Of a DNA stretch of 64,000 nt, positions 35,254-46,779 are shown piece after piece. A program made the position numbers and the translations under genes. How positions within the stretch are numbered: position 1 is the stretch's first letter; every line of letters starts with the position of its first letter. Origin of the DNA: Actinomortierella ambigua (taxonomy: Eukaryota; Mortierellomycota; Mortierellomycetes; Mortierellales; Mortierellaceae); contig JAAAJB010000005.1 in the NCBI GenBank assembly GCA_016098155.1, forward strand, positions 62,001-126,000, written 5' to 3'. The notes beneath the pieces were generated by a model. It saw only the letters and a list, made by a program, of their open reading frames with translations, made no database searches and was not told the DNA's origin.

Positions 35254-36712
35254 ACAACAACAGCCAGTGCAGCAGCAATCACCACCTCCACAACAACAAC
35301 AACAGCAGCAGCAATGCGCCAAGCCTATCGAACAGCAATCTACGGTGATTTCCATCCAGACGCGAGAGCACCAGGGCGTCGTGCATTCGTCTGCCCCTCA
35401 GCCGCTGGCTATCAAGGGATTGGCTACGCCTCCTGAGACACCGTCGTCGACGCCCTCACCACTCTGCCTCAAGCCACTGCCTTCGCCTGAGCGCGCGCGC
35501 CAGATGTCTCCTCTGTCTCCTACGTCCCCGATGCCGATGCTGATGCCAGCTCCTACAAGTTCACCGACGTTTGTTGTGCAGTCTCATGAGCCCCAGCAGC
35601 AGCCTCAGCAGGCAGCAGGTGCACAGGCTCCGCTGGGCGGCGCCTTGGCCGGCTCGGACGAGCTGAGGGCCAGCAAGATGATCAAGCAGCGCAAGCCTTC
35701 AAAGTCCACGATCAAGGCAGCTGCCGGCATGGGTGTCCGTTGCCAGAACTGCGGAGTGACGGTGACGCCTCTGTGGCGGCGGTCGGCCAACAATGAGCCG
35801 CTGTGCAATGCCTGCGGCCTCTACCACAAGCTGCATGCGATGCATCGCCCCAAGCACCTTCAGACTCTCGGTGGTTCGAAGAAGGGCCTGTCTGTTCGCG
35901 GAGCACGCCTCGGCGGCCACCGGGCCTCGTTTGATGGCAGCGATGACAGCGATAGCTCTCTTCGTGATGCGAATGGTGCACAGGATCCTTCGCAGGCTGG
36001 TCCTCAGCCCTCGTGCACCAACTGCAAGACGACGTTGACGCCCTTGTGGCGCAAGGACGACAAGGGTGAGATTCTGTGCAATGCTTGCGGGCTGTACTAC
36101 AAGCTGCACCATGTCCACCGCCCCATCTCGCTCAAGCAAAACGTCATCCGCCGCCGAGTCCGATATGAGAATGGGCACGCCACTGCTGGGGCCAATGGTC
36201 GCCGGGCCTCTGCGCAGGCGCGCGTGCATCACTCTCTTGCTCAAGGTGGAGGAGCAGTCGCTTCTACAGCTGTGCTGGCTCGTGTGCCTATGATGCCGGG
36301 TAGTGCTGGTCACGCCCTGCATCCTCTGGGCCCTGCTCCTCCAATGCCGCTTGGCGCAGCAGCAGGGGCTCCGGCAGTGCCTGCTGTTCCTGCTGGGCTC
36401 CAGCCTTTCCCTGGTCACCCCGCACATGGTCCTCATGGTCATCCTCACCACGTACACCATGCGCACGCCCACCCCCACCACCATCATCACCATGGTCAAC
36501 ATGCGCACCCTCACCACGCCTCGCCGCAACCACAGCAGCAACAGCAGCAGCAGCAACAGCAGCAGCAACAGGCACACCACGCGCATCACGCACATGCAGT
36601 CATGGCTGGCCACGTCCAGCATGTGCACCCTCTGGCGCACGCGCACGCCCACTCTATGGGATTTGCATTTGCTCAGCACCACCACCTCCACCAGACTCTC
36701 CCTCCTCAGTAA
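34541..36712 (+). CDS. GATA-type transcription factor with two zinc fingers
   Basis: Single-exon gene, 723 aa, for a nuclear DNA-binding regulator. Both fingers have the CX2C-X17-CX2C fungal/animal spacing. Finger 1 starts at residue 401 (CQNC...TPLWRR...[11 protein letters not shown]) and finger 2 at residue 492 (CTNC...TPLWRK...[11 protein letters not shown]), the latter followed by a basic tail ([13 protein letters not shown]). The linker between them has no cysteines, unlike iron-responsive SreA-type factors with a Cys-rich segment, so an iron role is not supported. The N-terminal 400 residues are Ser/Thr/Pro-rich with a long Gln/His tract (about residues 220-260); the C-terminus is Pro/Ala-rich with a His-rich stretch (about 627-657) and a poly-Gln run. 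Targets are unknown; nitrogen, light or morphogenesis roles are all possible for the family. Confidence 0.93.
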
Positions 36713-37371
36713 AACTACTAGTAGCCTCTATTTCTTGTTTGTTCTTCTGTACAATAATCTTCTGTACCATAGCCGACAATAACAATCTATTTTGCAACTC
36801 GGTCTTGCCTCTATTTTTTTATAAACATGCTTGTGCATGGGATATGGGGATATGAATGGAGTGGGGGGGGGGTGGTAGAGAGAATGACTCGAGGCTATTG
36901 GCCTTGTGCAGCCCAAAAAATGATTGGTCGCGTGAGTGAGCTTTGGAGGGAGAGAGGGGGAGAAAACAAGCCAAGCCACCCAATGGATCACTCATCACTC
37001 ATTGTGATTGGAAAATAAGGGGAAGAGGGGGAGAGAGAGAAACAGCAGAAAGGACAGACAGGCCCGAGACGAGACAGAGGGGTGTAAGATTGGGTGGTGC
37101 CAGGCCAACTGCGAAAAAAAAAAAAAAAATTCGACTGTAGTCTGTTTTCTTCCTTCCCCTTTCCCCCCCTCCCCTCCGTCCTCTCTCTTCCTTCTACACA
37201 ACTCCTGTTTGTGAGTAGACGAATCACCTATATAGGAAGTTGCTCCTCCTTCTCACATTTCATTCATTCATTGGTTTACATTCTCCTTCATTCCACACAC
37301 ACACACACATACACAACACCTCTCTCCTCCACTCTCTCTCTCTCTCTTTGTACACATATAGCACTATAACC
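36713..37371. other. Intergenic, GATA 3' end to AlaRS promoter
   Basis: 659-bp spacer with a G-rich stretch near 36860-36900, a run of about 16 A at 37114-37130, a TATA-like element at 37229-37235 and the CT-rich AlaRS leader. No gene seen. Confidence 0.6.
37229..37235 (+). promoter_or_regulatory. TATA box of the alanyl-tRNA synthetase gene
   Basis: TATATAG, 137 nt upstream of the ATG at 37372. It is followed by CACACACA and CTCTCT leader sequence. Its position implies that the in-frame ATG at 37240 lies upstream of the transcription start. Confidence 0.55.
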
Positions 37372-40300
37372 ATGACGTTCAACCCGGAAAAGTGGCCCGC
37401 CAAGGTCGTGCGTGAGACCTTTATCAAGTTCTTCAGCGACGAGCACAAGCACAACTTTGTCCCCTCGTCGTCGACCATCCCATTCAACGACCCTACCTTG
37501 CTCTTTGCTAACGCTGGTATGAACCAGGTAAATGTCCTTTTCTTTGTTGTTTGTGCTTGTTGTTTTATGCTTTTTTTTTGGATCCAACGTAGACGCTCTC
37601 AACCCCTGTTCACGCCAGGGCATTTGGAGGGAGGACTGCATATGGGCTTGAATGGTACTAACCCCATACCCATGTGGACCTCTTTCCCTGCATTGAAATA
37701 TTCAGTTCAAGCCCATCTTCCTGGGAACCATCGATCCCGAGTCTGAGATGGGCAAGATGTCGCGTGCCGTCAACTCGCAAAAGTGCATCAGAGCTGGTAT
37801 GTTCCTGTAACACCTTGTAAATATTCTCACACTGATGTTCACCTTCCCTCCTTGATATGTATCCCATGCTGAACTGATCATCTTACCTCCCCGCCCCTCC
37901 CCTTCCTTCCTCTCCCCAATAACAGGTGGCAAGCACAACGATCTGGAGGATGTCGGCAAGGATACATACCATCACACATATTTTGAGATGTTGGGCAACT
38001 GGTCCTTTGGCGACTACTTTAAGAAGGAGGCGATCGACATGGCCTGGACGCTGCTGACAGAAGTCTTTGGACTGCCCAGGGACCGCCTGTACGTTACCTA
38101 CTTTGGCGGAGACGACAAGCAGGGTCTCCCTGCCGATGTGGAGGCCAAGAACCTCTGGCTCTCTGTTGGTGTCCCTGAGGAGCACATTCTCCCCGGTTCC
38201 GCCAAGGACAACTTTTGGGAGATGGGCGACCAGGGCCCTTGCGGCCCTTGCTCCGAGATCCACTTTGACCGCATCGGAGGACGCAACGCTGCCCACCTCG
38301 TCAACATGGACGACCCCAACGTGCTCGAGGTCTGGAACCTCGTCTTCATGGCCTTCAACCGTGAGGCTGACGGCTCTCTGCGCCCCCTCCCCAACCAGCA
38401 CGTCGATACCGGTATGGGTTTCGAGCGTCTCGTCTCCATTCTGCAGAACAAGACCTCCAACTACGACACCGACGTCTTCCAGCCCATCTTCGCCGCCATC
38501 CAAAGAGTCACTGGCGCTCGCCCCTACACCGGCCTCCTCGGTGCCGAGGACAAGGATGGTGTCGACATGGCCTACCGCGTCATTGCCGATCACGTCCGTA
38601 CCCTCACTTTCTCTATCACTGACGGCGGCATTCCCAGCAACGAGGGCCGTGGCTATGTTCTGAGACGTATTCTTCGCCGTGGTGCTCGTTATGCTCGGAG
38701 AAAGTTTGGTGTCCAGATTGGCACCTTCTTCTCGTCGCTGGTCGACACCGTCATCGCCGAGTATGGTGAGGCTTTCCCCGAACTTCATACCCGCATCGAC
38801 GATGTCAAGGAGATCCTGAACGAGGAGGAGGAGGCCTTCTCCCGCACCCTGGATCGTGGCGAGAAGCTCTTTGAGGGTTACCTCCAAAAGGCCAAGGACG
38901 CCTCCGCCACCCACCTCAGCGGCGCCGATGTCTGGCGTCTGTACGACACCTATGGTTTCCCTGTCGATCTGACTCGCCTGATGGCCGAGGAGAACGGCAT
39001 CCAGGTCGATGAGGTCGAGTTTGAAAAGGCACAGGAGGCTGCCAAGGCTCTCAGCCGCGCTGGCAAGGGCTCTGGCGCTGGCGCCGGAGAGGTCGTTGCC
39101 TTTGACGTTCACGACATTGCTGCGGTCGAGGCCATGGACAGCGTGCCCAAAACCAACGACTCGTTCAAGTACCAGAACGGCAACGTCACCGCCCGCGTCA
39201 AGCTCATCTACCATAACCACGAGTTCCCCAAGGATACCACCGGTCTCAAGGAGGGCCAGTCCTTTGGTGTTCTGGTCGACAAAACCAACATGTATGCCGA
39301 GCAGGGTGGTCAGGAGTACGATACTGGCAGCATCACTATCGACGGCAAGGCCGAGTTTGTTGTCGAGAATGTTCAGGTCTATGGTGGCTATGTCCTCCAT
39401 ACCGGCTATCTGAAGTACGGTTCGCTCAATGTCGACGACGAGGTCATTGTCCAGTTTGAGGAGCTCCGCCGCTGGCCCATCCGCAACAACCACACTGGTA
39501 CGCACGTTCTCAACTATGCTCTCCGTGAGATCATGGGTGACCAGGTTGACCAGAAGGGTTCGCTTGTTGCTCCTGAGAAGCTGCGCTTTGACTTTACCTG
39601 CAAGAACGGCATGACTGCCCAACAGATCAAGCAAGTGGACGATATTTGCAATGACTTTATCAAGCGCAACTTGCTGGTGTACTCGCAGGAGGTTGCTCTG
39701 AACGTTGCTCGTGAGATCACTGGCCTGCGTGCCGTCTTTGGCGAGGTCTACCCTGATCCCGTCCGCGTCGTCAGCATTGGCTATGATGTCAAGGAGATCC
39801 TGAAGAACCCTACAGACGCAAAGTGGGGCAACACCTCGATCGAGTTCTGCGGTGGTACTCATGTCGCCAAGACCTCGGACATTAAGCACTTTGTCATCAT
39901 TGAGGAGTCGGGCATTGCCAAGGGTATTCGCCGTGTCATTGCCGTCACCGGCGAGGAGGCTCACGAGGCCGAGCGTGTTGCCAACGAGTTTGAGCAGAAG
40001 CTGGTCGAGCTGGAGGGTTTGAAGGATGCGGAGCTCGAGGCTCGCCTGAAGGTCGTCGCCAAGGAGATTGACCAGATCCAGATCTCTGCCTACCGCAAGT
40101 CGGTGATGAAGGATCGCTTCAACCAGATCAAGAAGGCCTTTGACGATGCCGACAAGGCTCGCAAGGCCAAGCAGGTCAAGGACTCTGTCGATTCGTGCAA
40201 GGCCTTCTTTGAGCAGAACCCCGATGCTACCGTCTACGTTGCTCTGCTGGATGTTGGCTCCAACACCAAGGCCACTGCTGCCGTCGTGACCCACGTGAAG

Positions 40301-40567
40301 ACCAACCTCAAGGGCAAGGCCGCCTACGTCTTCTCCGTGGACGAGGCCAGCGGCCGTGTCAGCCATTCGTGCGTTGTTGGCCAGGATCTGCTGACGTCGT
40401 CCAACAAGGCCCTCAAGGCCGGTGAGTGGGCCGAGGAGGTTGTCAAGGCTGTCGGCGGCAAGAAGGGTGGCAAGGACGATGCTGCTCAGGGCAGCGGTGA
40501 CCGCCCCGAGAAGATTGATGAGGCTCTGAAGATTGCTACCGAGTTTGCCAAGCTCAAGCTCCAATAG
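37372..40567 (+). CDS. ALA1: Alanyl-tRNA synthetase
   Basis: Class II aminoacyl-tRNA synthetase that charges tRNA-Ala; cytosolic and, in fungi with a single gene, often also mitochondrial. Exons are 37372-37527, 37706-37796 and 37926-40567, giving 962 aa, a normal length for the family. The N-terminal catalytic core shows [28 protein letters not shown] across both introns, [11 protein letters not shown], and motif 3 (GMGFERL) near residue 248. The editing domain carries HTGTH (from residue 605) and CGGTH (from residue 724), which supply the zinc and proofreading ligands. The C-terminal oligomerisation domain ends in a Lys/Gly-rich linker and the helix [18 protein letters not shown]. No convincing mitochondrial presequence precedes the chosen start. 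The next gene begins 446 bp downstream on the same strand. Confidence 0.97.
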
Positions 40568-41013
40568 ACCCTTGTTGGGCCACGTTAGCCTTTTCATTCT
40601 TGCAAAATAAGAATTATCAGCAAAATCTTGTACCCCCTAAAAATTACATTGGATTTGTCCCTTTTGGTGGCGATTGATTTCTCCACTGATCTTTCTAGAT
40701 TTGACTCGGACCAATTGTCTGCAGCCAGCGAATATCGCGCCCTGGTTTTTCCTCTTGGCTCTCATCTCAATCCATCTCCACATTGACATTATTTATTCCA
40801 TCGGTTTCCTTTTTTTTTTTTTTTTTTTTTTTCTTCTTCTTGTTCATTGTTCATTGCCTAACCAACCTTCCCTCTCCCCGCTATACTCTTCTTAACGTTA
40901 CCTTGTCACAAATTCTTCACTTTTTATCCTTGTCATTTTGTACTCTCTTTGTGCCTCCCACATCTTTTTTCTTCTTTGTATTTCCCTAATCCAAGTTTAC
41001 TATCACCACCACC
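40568..41013. other. Intergenic, AlaRS 3' end to GRP94 promoter
   Basis: 446-bp T/C-rich spacer with a T run of about 22 at 40808-40831. A CCAAT motif occurs near 40710, but no partner CCACG at ER-stress-element spacing was seen. It holds the AlaRS terminator region and GRP94 promoter; nothing coding. Confidence 0.55.
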
Positions 41014-43930
41014 ATGAAGAAGTCGTTCCTGTTCCTCGGTATCTTTGCTGCCCTGTCGCTCGTTGCTGCCGAGTCTCCCGCAGACACCGCTTCCAAGATC
41101 AACAGCCCTGTTGAGAAGCGTGTAGTTCCCGGCAGTGAGGGTTTTACGGACAACTTTGCCTACGTCAATGAACAGCCTGTTCTCCAGGGCGAGAAGTATC
41201 AGTTCCAGGTATATTCACCTTTCTATGCGAAGGGGAAAGGCCAACAACAAGCCAAAGGGCTGAGAGGATCGGTGCCTTGGAGCCATTGAGATCATATGCT
41301 GATCAATGTCATTTTATTCACTCAACTCTTGTTCTAGACTGAAGTCTCGCGTTTGATGAACATTGTCATCAACTCCCTGTACAAGACGCCCGAGATCTTC
41401 TTGCGTGAGCTGATCTCCAACGGTTCCGATGCCCTGGACAAGATTCGCTTCAAGTCGCTGACGGACCCAAGCGCCCTGGACAGCAACCCTAGCTTGAACG
41501 TCACCATTGCTACGTACAAGAATGAGCGTGTGCTCACAATCACTGACTCGGGCATTGGCATGACCAAGCAGGACCTCCAGAACAACCTGGGTACCATTGC
41601 CAAGGTAACGTATGAATATGGATGCACAGAGATTGACTTTTTGATAAAGCAAAAAGCCCATGTGATCCAATCGTATCAACCAAAACAGATTATGGTTTGG
41701 CGCTGGCATTTTACCCCTCTCTCTCCCCCCCCTTTCCCCACAGTTTTTCTGTTGGTCATTCGTTCTAAAATTTTGTGTGTACAAACTCTTTTTTTTCCTC
41801 TTGTAGTCCGGTACGTCCGAGTTCCTTGATGCATTGGCAGAGAACAACTCGGAAAGCGTGGATTTGATCGGCAAGTTTGGTGTCGGATTCTACTCAGTCT
41901 TCCTGGTGGCCGACAAGGTGCGTGTGACGTCCAAGCACAACGACGACGACCAGTACATCTGGGAGTCGACGGCCGTCAACGACTTTACGATTGCCAAGGA
42001 CCCCCGTGGCAACACATTGGGTCGTGGCACGCAGATTGCCATTTACCTCAAGCCCGACCAGGGCCAGTACCTGGAAGAGCGACGCCTTTCAAAGCTGGTT
42101 GAGAAGTACTCTGAGTTTATCAGCTTCCCCATCTACCTCCGCCGCGAGAAGACCAAGACGATCGAGACACCCGTCGAGCCGGTGTCGGAAAAGAAGGCAG
42201 ACGACGAGTCTGAGGACCCGACGGTCGAGACGGAGGAGGAGGATAAGGCCAAGCAGCCCCAGACCAAGAAGGAGAAGGTGACGTTCCTCGAGGATGACCT
42301 GGTCAACTCGAACAAGCCAATCTGGATGCGCGACCCCAAGGAGGTGTCCGTGGAGGAGTACGTGCAGTTCTACAAGGTGGTGGCCAGGGACCAAAAGGCG
42401 ACGCCGATGGCGTACAGCCATTTCCGTGCAGAGGGTGACGTCGACTTTAAGGCGATCATCTACATCCCGCGCGAGCCGCCAAAGGACCTGTACCGACGAG
42501 TGGACAACAACTACAACAATGTGAAGCTGTACGTGAAGCGGGTGTTTATCACCGACGAGTCGCAAGAGTTTTTGCCGCGGTGGCTCAGCTTCCTCAAGGT
42601 GGTGGTGGATGCCGAGGATGCGCCGCTGAACGTGTCGCGTGAGACGGTGCAGTCGTCCAAGTCAGTCAAGTCGATCAAGAAGCGCCTGACCAAGAAGGTG
42701 TTTGACCTGCTGCGCGAGCTGTCCAAGGACGAGGAAAAGTATGCCGAGTTTATCAAGCACTACGGCACGAGCCTGAAGCTCGGTGCGCTGGACGACCGGA
42801 CCAACAAGGCCAAGATTGCCAAGCTGCTGCGGTACAAGTCTGCCAGCAGCGTGGATGGCGAGACCAAGATGACGTCGCTGGACGACTACATTGCGCGGAT
42901 GAAGGTTGGCCAGAAGGACATTTACTACTTCACGGGCCTGAATGCGGCTGAGATCAAGCAGTCGCCCTTTGTCGAGGCCCTGTTGGCGCGTGGCTACGAG
43001 GTGCTGTTCATGGACGACCCGGCCGATGAGATTGTGGTCAACACGATGCAGGACTTTGAGGGTCATTCCTTCCAGAACGTCGGCAAGGCCGACCTCAAGC
43101 TGGGCGACGAGGACGAGGCGGCCAAGCAGCAGCTCGAACAAGAGTATGCGCCCATCGTCGACTGGATCCAGACCACGCTGAGCAAGGAGGTCGAGAAGGT
43201 GCGCCTGTCGAGCCGTCTGACAACGTCGCCCGCGGCCTTGGTGGCACCCACCTATGGCTGGACGGCCAACATGGAGAAGCTGATGGAGACGTCGGCGAAG
43301 CAGAACCGCGACCAGGCCATGAATTCGTTCTACCGGTCGCAGAAGAAGATTCTCGAGATCAACCCAGGTCACCCGCTGATCAAGGGTATGTTGGCCCGCG
43401 CCCAGAAGGACCCCAAGGATGGGTTGGAGAAGGATGCGCAGTTCCAGGAGATGGCGCGCATCCTGTACGAGATCACGCTTATCCGGTCGGGTTACTCGCT
43501 CAAGGACGGCGTCAAGGATTTCGCGGGCCGTGTTGAAAACATGTTGCGTGTGAATCTGGGTGTGGACATGAACGCGCAGGCCGAGTATGAGGCGCCTGCG
43601 GCCGAGTCGCGGCCGCAGTCGGAGATTGACGAGGATATCAAGCAGCGCAAGGAGCAAGAGGAGAAGCAGGCCAGGCTGGATTCCCTGCCAGGTGCGGAGG
43701 ATGACAAGGATGATGAGGACGAGAAGGAGGGTATGTCGGTTGACGAGCTGAACGAGATGATCAAGGAGATTACCGACGATGTCCCGAGCCAGAAGGTCTT
43801 TGCCCATGAGCAGCCTGAGCTTGTCAAGAAGGTTCTCGATGTGGACGATGTTGTCGCGGATTCGGAGAAGGAACTCGATGCCGAGGACGCGGCGGCGGAT
43901 ACTCAGAAGACTACCCATGATGAGCTTTAA
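41014..43930 (+). CDS. Endoplasmin / GRP94, ER-lumenal Hsp90 chaperone
   Basis: ATP-dependent Hsp90-family chaperone of the ER lumen, folding secreted and membrane proteins. Exons are 41014-41208, 41338-41604 and 41807-43930, giving 860 aa. ER residence is shown by a signal peptide ([20 protein letters not shown]) and a C-terminal HDEL. The N-domain carries [19 protein letters not shown], the nucleotide-binding DSGIGM and [17 protein letters not shown] highly acidic and basic charged linker follows, then the middle domain ([18 protein letters not shown]) and the C-terminal dimerisation domain. The C-terminal tail before HDEL is acidic, as in animal GRP94. Ascomycete yeasts lack this ER paralogue, so its retention fits an early-diverging fungus. 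It is convergent with eIF3m, with 452 bp between stop codons. Confidence 0.96.
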
Positions 43931-44010
43931 AAAGAATGACTCTCTCCGCCTCGCTTCCTTTTTTTTTCGTCTCTTAGAAACTTGCATACATTTTGTTAGA
44001 TAAAATCGCC

Positions 44011-44041
<31 letters not shown>

Positions 44042-44382
44042 AACCATTGTTTTTTTTTTTTTTTATCTTTTATAAGGGGAACATGGTCAGCTCGAGTATA
44101 AAGTGGGTACTTGAAATCTTTCAAGTATCGTATTGGGACAGATTGAGGAGAGGAACCATGGTCGAGGTGTAGACTTTTTTTTTTTCTTCTTCTTCTCTTA
44201 CACAATATTGTTTATACAAAATGAAACACAAGAGCTCAATGTACAAGAATGACAAAAAGAAGGGATAAGAGGAAAGAACAGTTTTTGTTTGGCGAAAGGG
44301 GTACTAAAAGGAAAAAATGGCTGGAGTGGGAGGACTACATAACAAAGGAAAAAACACAAAAAAAAAACAAAAGGGTCTTCTT
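43931..44382. other. Convergent 3' intergenic region with homopolymer tracts
   Basis: Spacer between the stop codons of GRP94 and eIF3m. It contains a poly-C run (about 23 C at 44009-44031) joined directly to about 12 A, and several T runs. Such tracts are prone to sequencing-length error. No gene is visible. Confidence 0.7.
44009..44043 (+). repeat. Poly-C followed by poly-A homopolymer tract
   Basis: About 23 C then about 12 A, in the convergent GRP94/eIF3m spacer. Confidence 0.9.
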
Positions 44383-46535
44383 CTAGTTGTTGGTGACAAC
44401 GGCAGTGCTAATGGCCGCATCCGTCGTCAGCTTGGCATTGGCGACGACCTGGAGGATATCTTGCAGGGACTGCTTCCAACCCTCAAGGCGGGTGTGGAGC
44501 TGCTGCCACTGGGCGTTGCCAAAGGTGCGGTAGATGGAGCGGTTGATGATGGCCGTCTTGGCCACCTGGTTGAGCTTGGCCTCGACCAGACCTGCCCGGA
44601 TGACATCAATGACCCACATCTCGACCTCGTCCTCCGAAATCTCAAGGGCCTCTGCAATCTGTGCATAGCCCAACTCGCGCGTCAGGTGCTCCGAGCCCAA
44701 CGAGGCCAGAGACAACAGACGCATCTTGCGCAGGTTCTCCTCATCATCCAACTTGAGCTCGCCGACCAGACCCGTGTGCTTGGCCACCAGCTGGCGGTAG
44801 TCCTGGACATTGCCGTTCAAAAACACAGAGAGCAGCTCGTACACCTTCTCGCCCTTCAGGTGCTGGATCGCGTCAATCTTCAACAGGTTCTCAAAGTTGA
44901 GCTCATCGGCCGCGCCCAACGACTCGACCACTGCGCGTGTTGCCAGTGGCTTTTGGGCATCCAGCTGGCTAGCGCCGTTGAAGGTCGTCAGGTATTTCAG
45001 GAGAAGATCCAGAGACTGCTTACTATTGTCGTTGTCGTTGTTGTTGTCGTTGTTGTTGTTGTCCATGATATTCAAGGTGATGAAAAAAGGATGGTGTTGT
45101 TAGAGTTAGGTGGAAGCAAAACAAAAGAGTGCCCTTCACGACAATGCAGTTTTTTTTTCTTGTTCTTAGATCCTTACGTGTTGCCAGTCTCCTTGAGACG
45201 GTCGCTCAGCGACAGGTACAGAGCACGCTCCTCATCGACCGAGACACCCCACTCCTGGATCCAGGCAGAGACATATGGCAGCTGAGGGATGACAAGATCA
45301 ATCTCGTCGCTGGCGGCAGCCAAGTCGACAATCGTGCTGAAGACCGTGAGACGCTGAGCCGAGTTGGCAGGAAGAATGTTGAAGATGTTGGACAGGCTAT
45401 GGAAGGAGATAGAATTTTTCAGAGATGACAATAAGTTAGATGAAAGTCCTGCTGCAAATCCTCATATTCATGCTGCCTCTCTCTTTTTTTTTCTGGCTTC
45501 TGAGATAACATGATCCATGATCCACATACACCTTGAACTTGATAGCGGTCTTCTGGTTGGCATCCGACGAGACGATCTTCAACACCTCGGCCAGAAGAGC
45601 CTTGTCCTCGTTAGCCATCACGAGAGCAGCCAGAAGGTTGAAGGCACCCTCAAACTCTGTAAAACAGAAACAAAAACAAAGATAAATAAAAAAAAAAGAG
45701 GAAAAACGTCCATGTTAAAAGGTCAGTCCTGGATGCCGAGAAGAGCGACGACGCGAGTAATATTTTGTGTTTTTTCCTGCCACCGATCAGCCAATCCAAT
45801 CCTGACACGACTTTTCTTTTTTTTTTTATCTTTCCCATGCAGTAGAAAAAGGATCTCCCTTTTTTTTTTCTCGCACCTCTCTCGGGAGACTCCAACAGGG
45901 TCTTGCTCTCGCGAAGGATGACCTTGGTGGCTTCGGTGAGCTTCTCGGCCTCAACGATGGGAGTCACCTCCTTGACAAGAGCCTGCTCCTCATCGCCACG
46001 GAGAGAGCTGATGTAGGTGGCCAGCTCAACAACCTATTCAAAAAAAAGGGAGGTAATTGTGATAGAAGGGTGGATCAAATAGTCAAATGGTTAATAGGTT
46101 AATAGGTCAATAGGTCAATAGGGGAGAATCTACATCGAGGATTTGGGGTGGGGAAAAGGGGAAGCTGCGGGTTGGGTGAAAACGCCACCATTGATCTTCC
46201 AGTAACCGAGAATACGAGAAAACATCCGCTGATAACGGTGTTGGTGCTGGTCGAGAGTGGTTCTCTCTCCCCTCCTCTCTCTCCTGTGTGCTACGTGTCC
46301 ATGCATCCAGCCTGTATTCCAACGACGTGATGATGTATTGCATTCGCATTATTCTCGCGGACATGTCCAAGGTGCCGCTATTCGAGGATGTAGATGTCGA
46401 GTGCGAGTGGATCGTTTCTACGGGGGGCTTGTGATGTGTGGTGGTGTGTGTCCTGTAGGGAGTGAGGATGAGGTGCAAGGAAAAAAGAGGCAGTACCTGC
46501 TCAGCAGGGGCAGAATCGATGAAAATGGTATCCAT
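44383..46535 (-). CDS. Eukaryotic translation initiation factor 3 subunit M (PCI domain)
   Basis: Subunit of the eIF3 complex, which binds the 40S ribosome and organises pre-initiation. Exons are 46535-46497, 46033-45877, 45656-45530, 45396-45178 and 45022-44383, giving 393 aa, with all phases matching. The first exon encodes only 13 residues (MDTIFIDSAPAEQ). HEAT-like helices fill the first half, with the marker KVLSNIFNILPANSAQR across the exon 3-4 junction. The C-terminal half is a PCI domain, including the winged-helix segment LGYAQIAEALEISEDEVEMWVIDVIRAGLVEAKLNQ. eIF3m is present in many fungi but missing from budding yeast. Intron 1 (463 nt) has four copies of an 8-bp repeat, and intron 4 has a GTT/GTC triplet repeat next to its acceptor. 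Confidence 0.95.
45027..45063 (+). repeat. GTT/GTC triplet repeat at the 3' end of eIF3m intron 4
   Basis: On the transcribed strand the repeat reads as AAC and GAC triplets. It lies between branch-point-like CTAAC motifs (near 45100-45110, minus strand) and the acceptor at 45023. It contains no AG, so the first AG after the branch point is the one used. Confidence 0.85.
46089..46120 (+). repeat. Four tandem 8-bp units in eIF3m intron 1
   Basis: Two copies of GGTTAATA followed by two of GGTCAATA, then GGGG. It sits close to the 3' splice site of intron 1 of eIF3m. Confidence 0.9.
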
Positions 46536-46779
46536 GGCGTGATCTAGAGGAAGAAGGATGGAGTGTCTGGCTGGGACCTGAAATGACAATTGTTTTAATG
46601 CCCTGAGCACTTTTTTTTTTTCCTTCCCAGATGCCCTTGTCGCAGTCTTCAGTTGTTCTTGGGCCTTTTTTTCAGGGCAAAGCCAGCGCTTTCAAAACAG
46701 TGATCAATCCTATAGTAGTGATTACATTAAAAATAAAACGGTGACGTAGATGGGCGTCTTTCCATCCCATCCGGTCACA

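Noticed and set aside
34541..36712. Calling the GATA gene a siderophore regulator of the SreA type because it has two fingers
   Set aside because: The Cys-rich inter-finger segment typical of that class is missing.
37240..37371. In-frame upstream ATG giving alanyl-tRNA synthetase a 44-residue N-terminal extension, as a possible mitochondrial presequence
   Set aside because: The extension has no Arg or Lys, is encoded by CA/CT repeats, and begins 5 nt after the TATA box, so it should lie upstream of the transcription start.
37883..40597. Very long minus-strand open frame (about 900 residues) opposite alanyl-tRNA synthetase
   Set aside because: It is the mirror of a GC-rich coding exon; it is Leu/Val/Asp-rich without family motifs, while the plus strand has complete synthetase motifs.
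45027..45075. Asp/Asn-rich N-terminal extension of the last eIF3m exon
   Set aside because: It lies between the likely branch point and the first AG of intron 4; phase and family alignment support splicing at 45023/45022.
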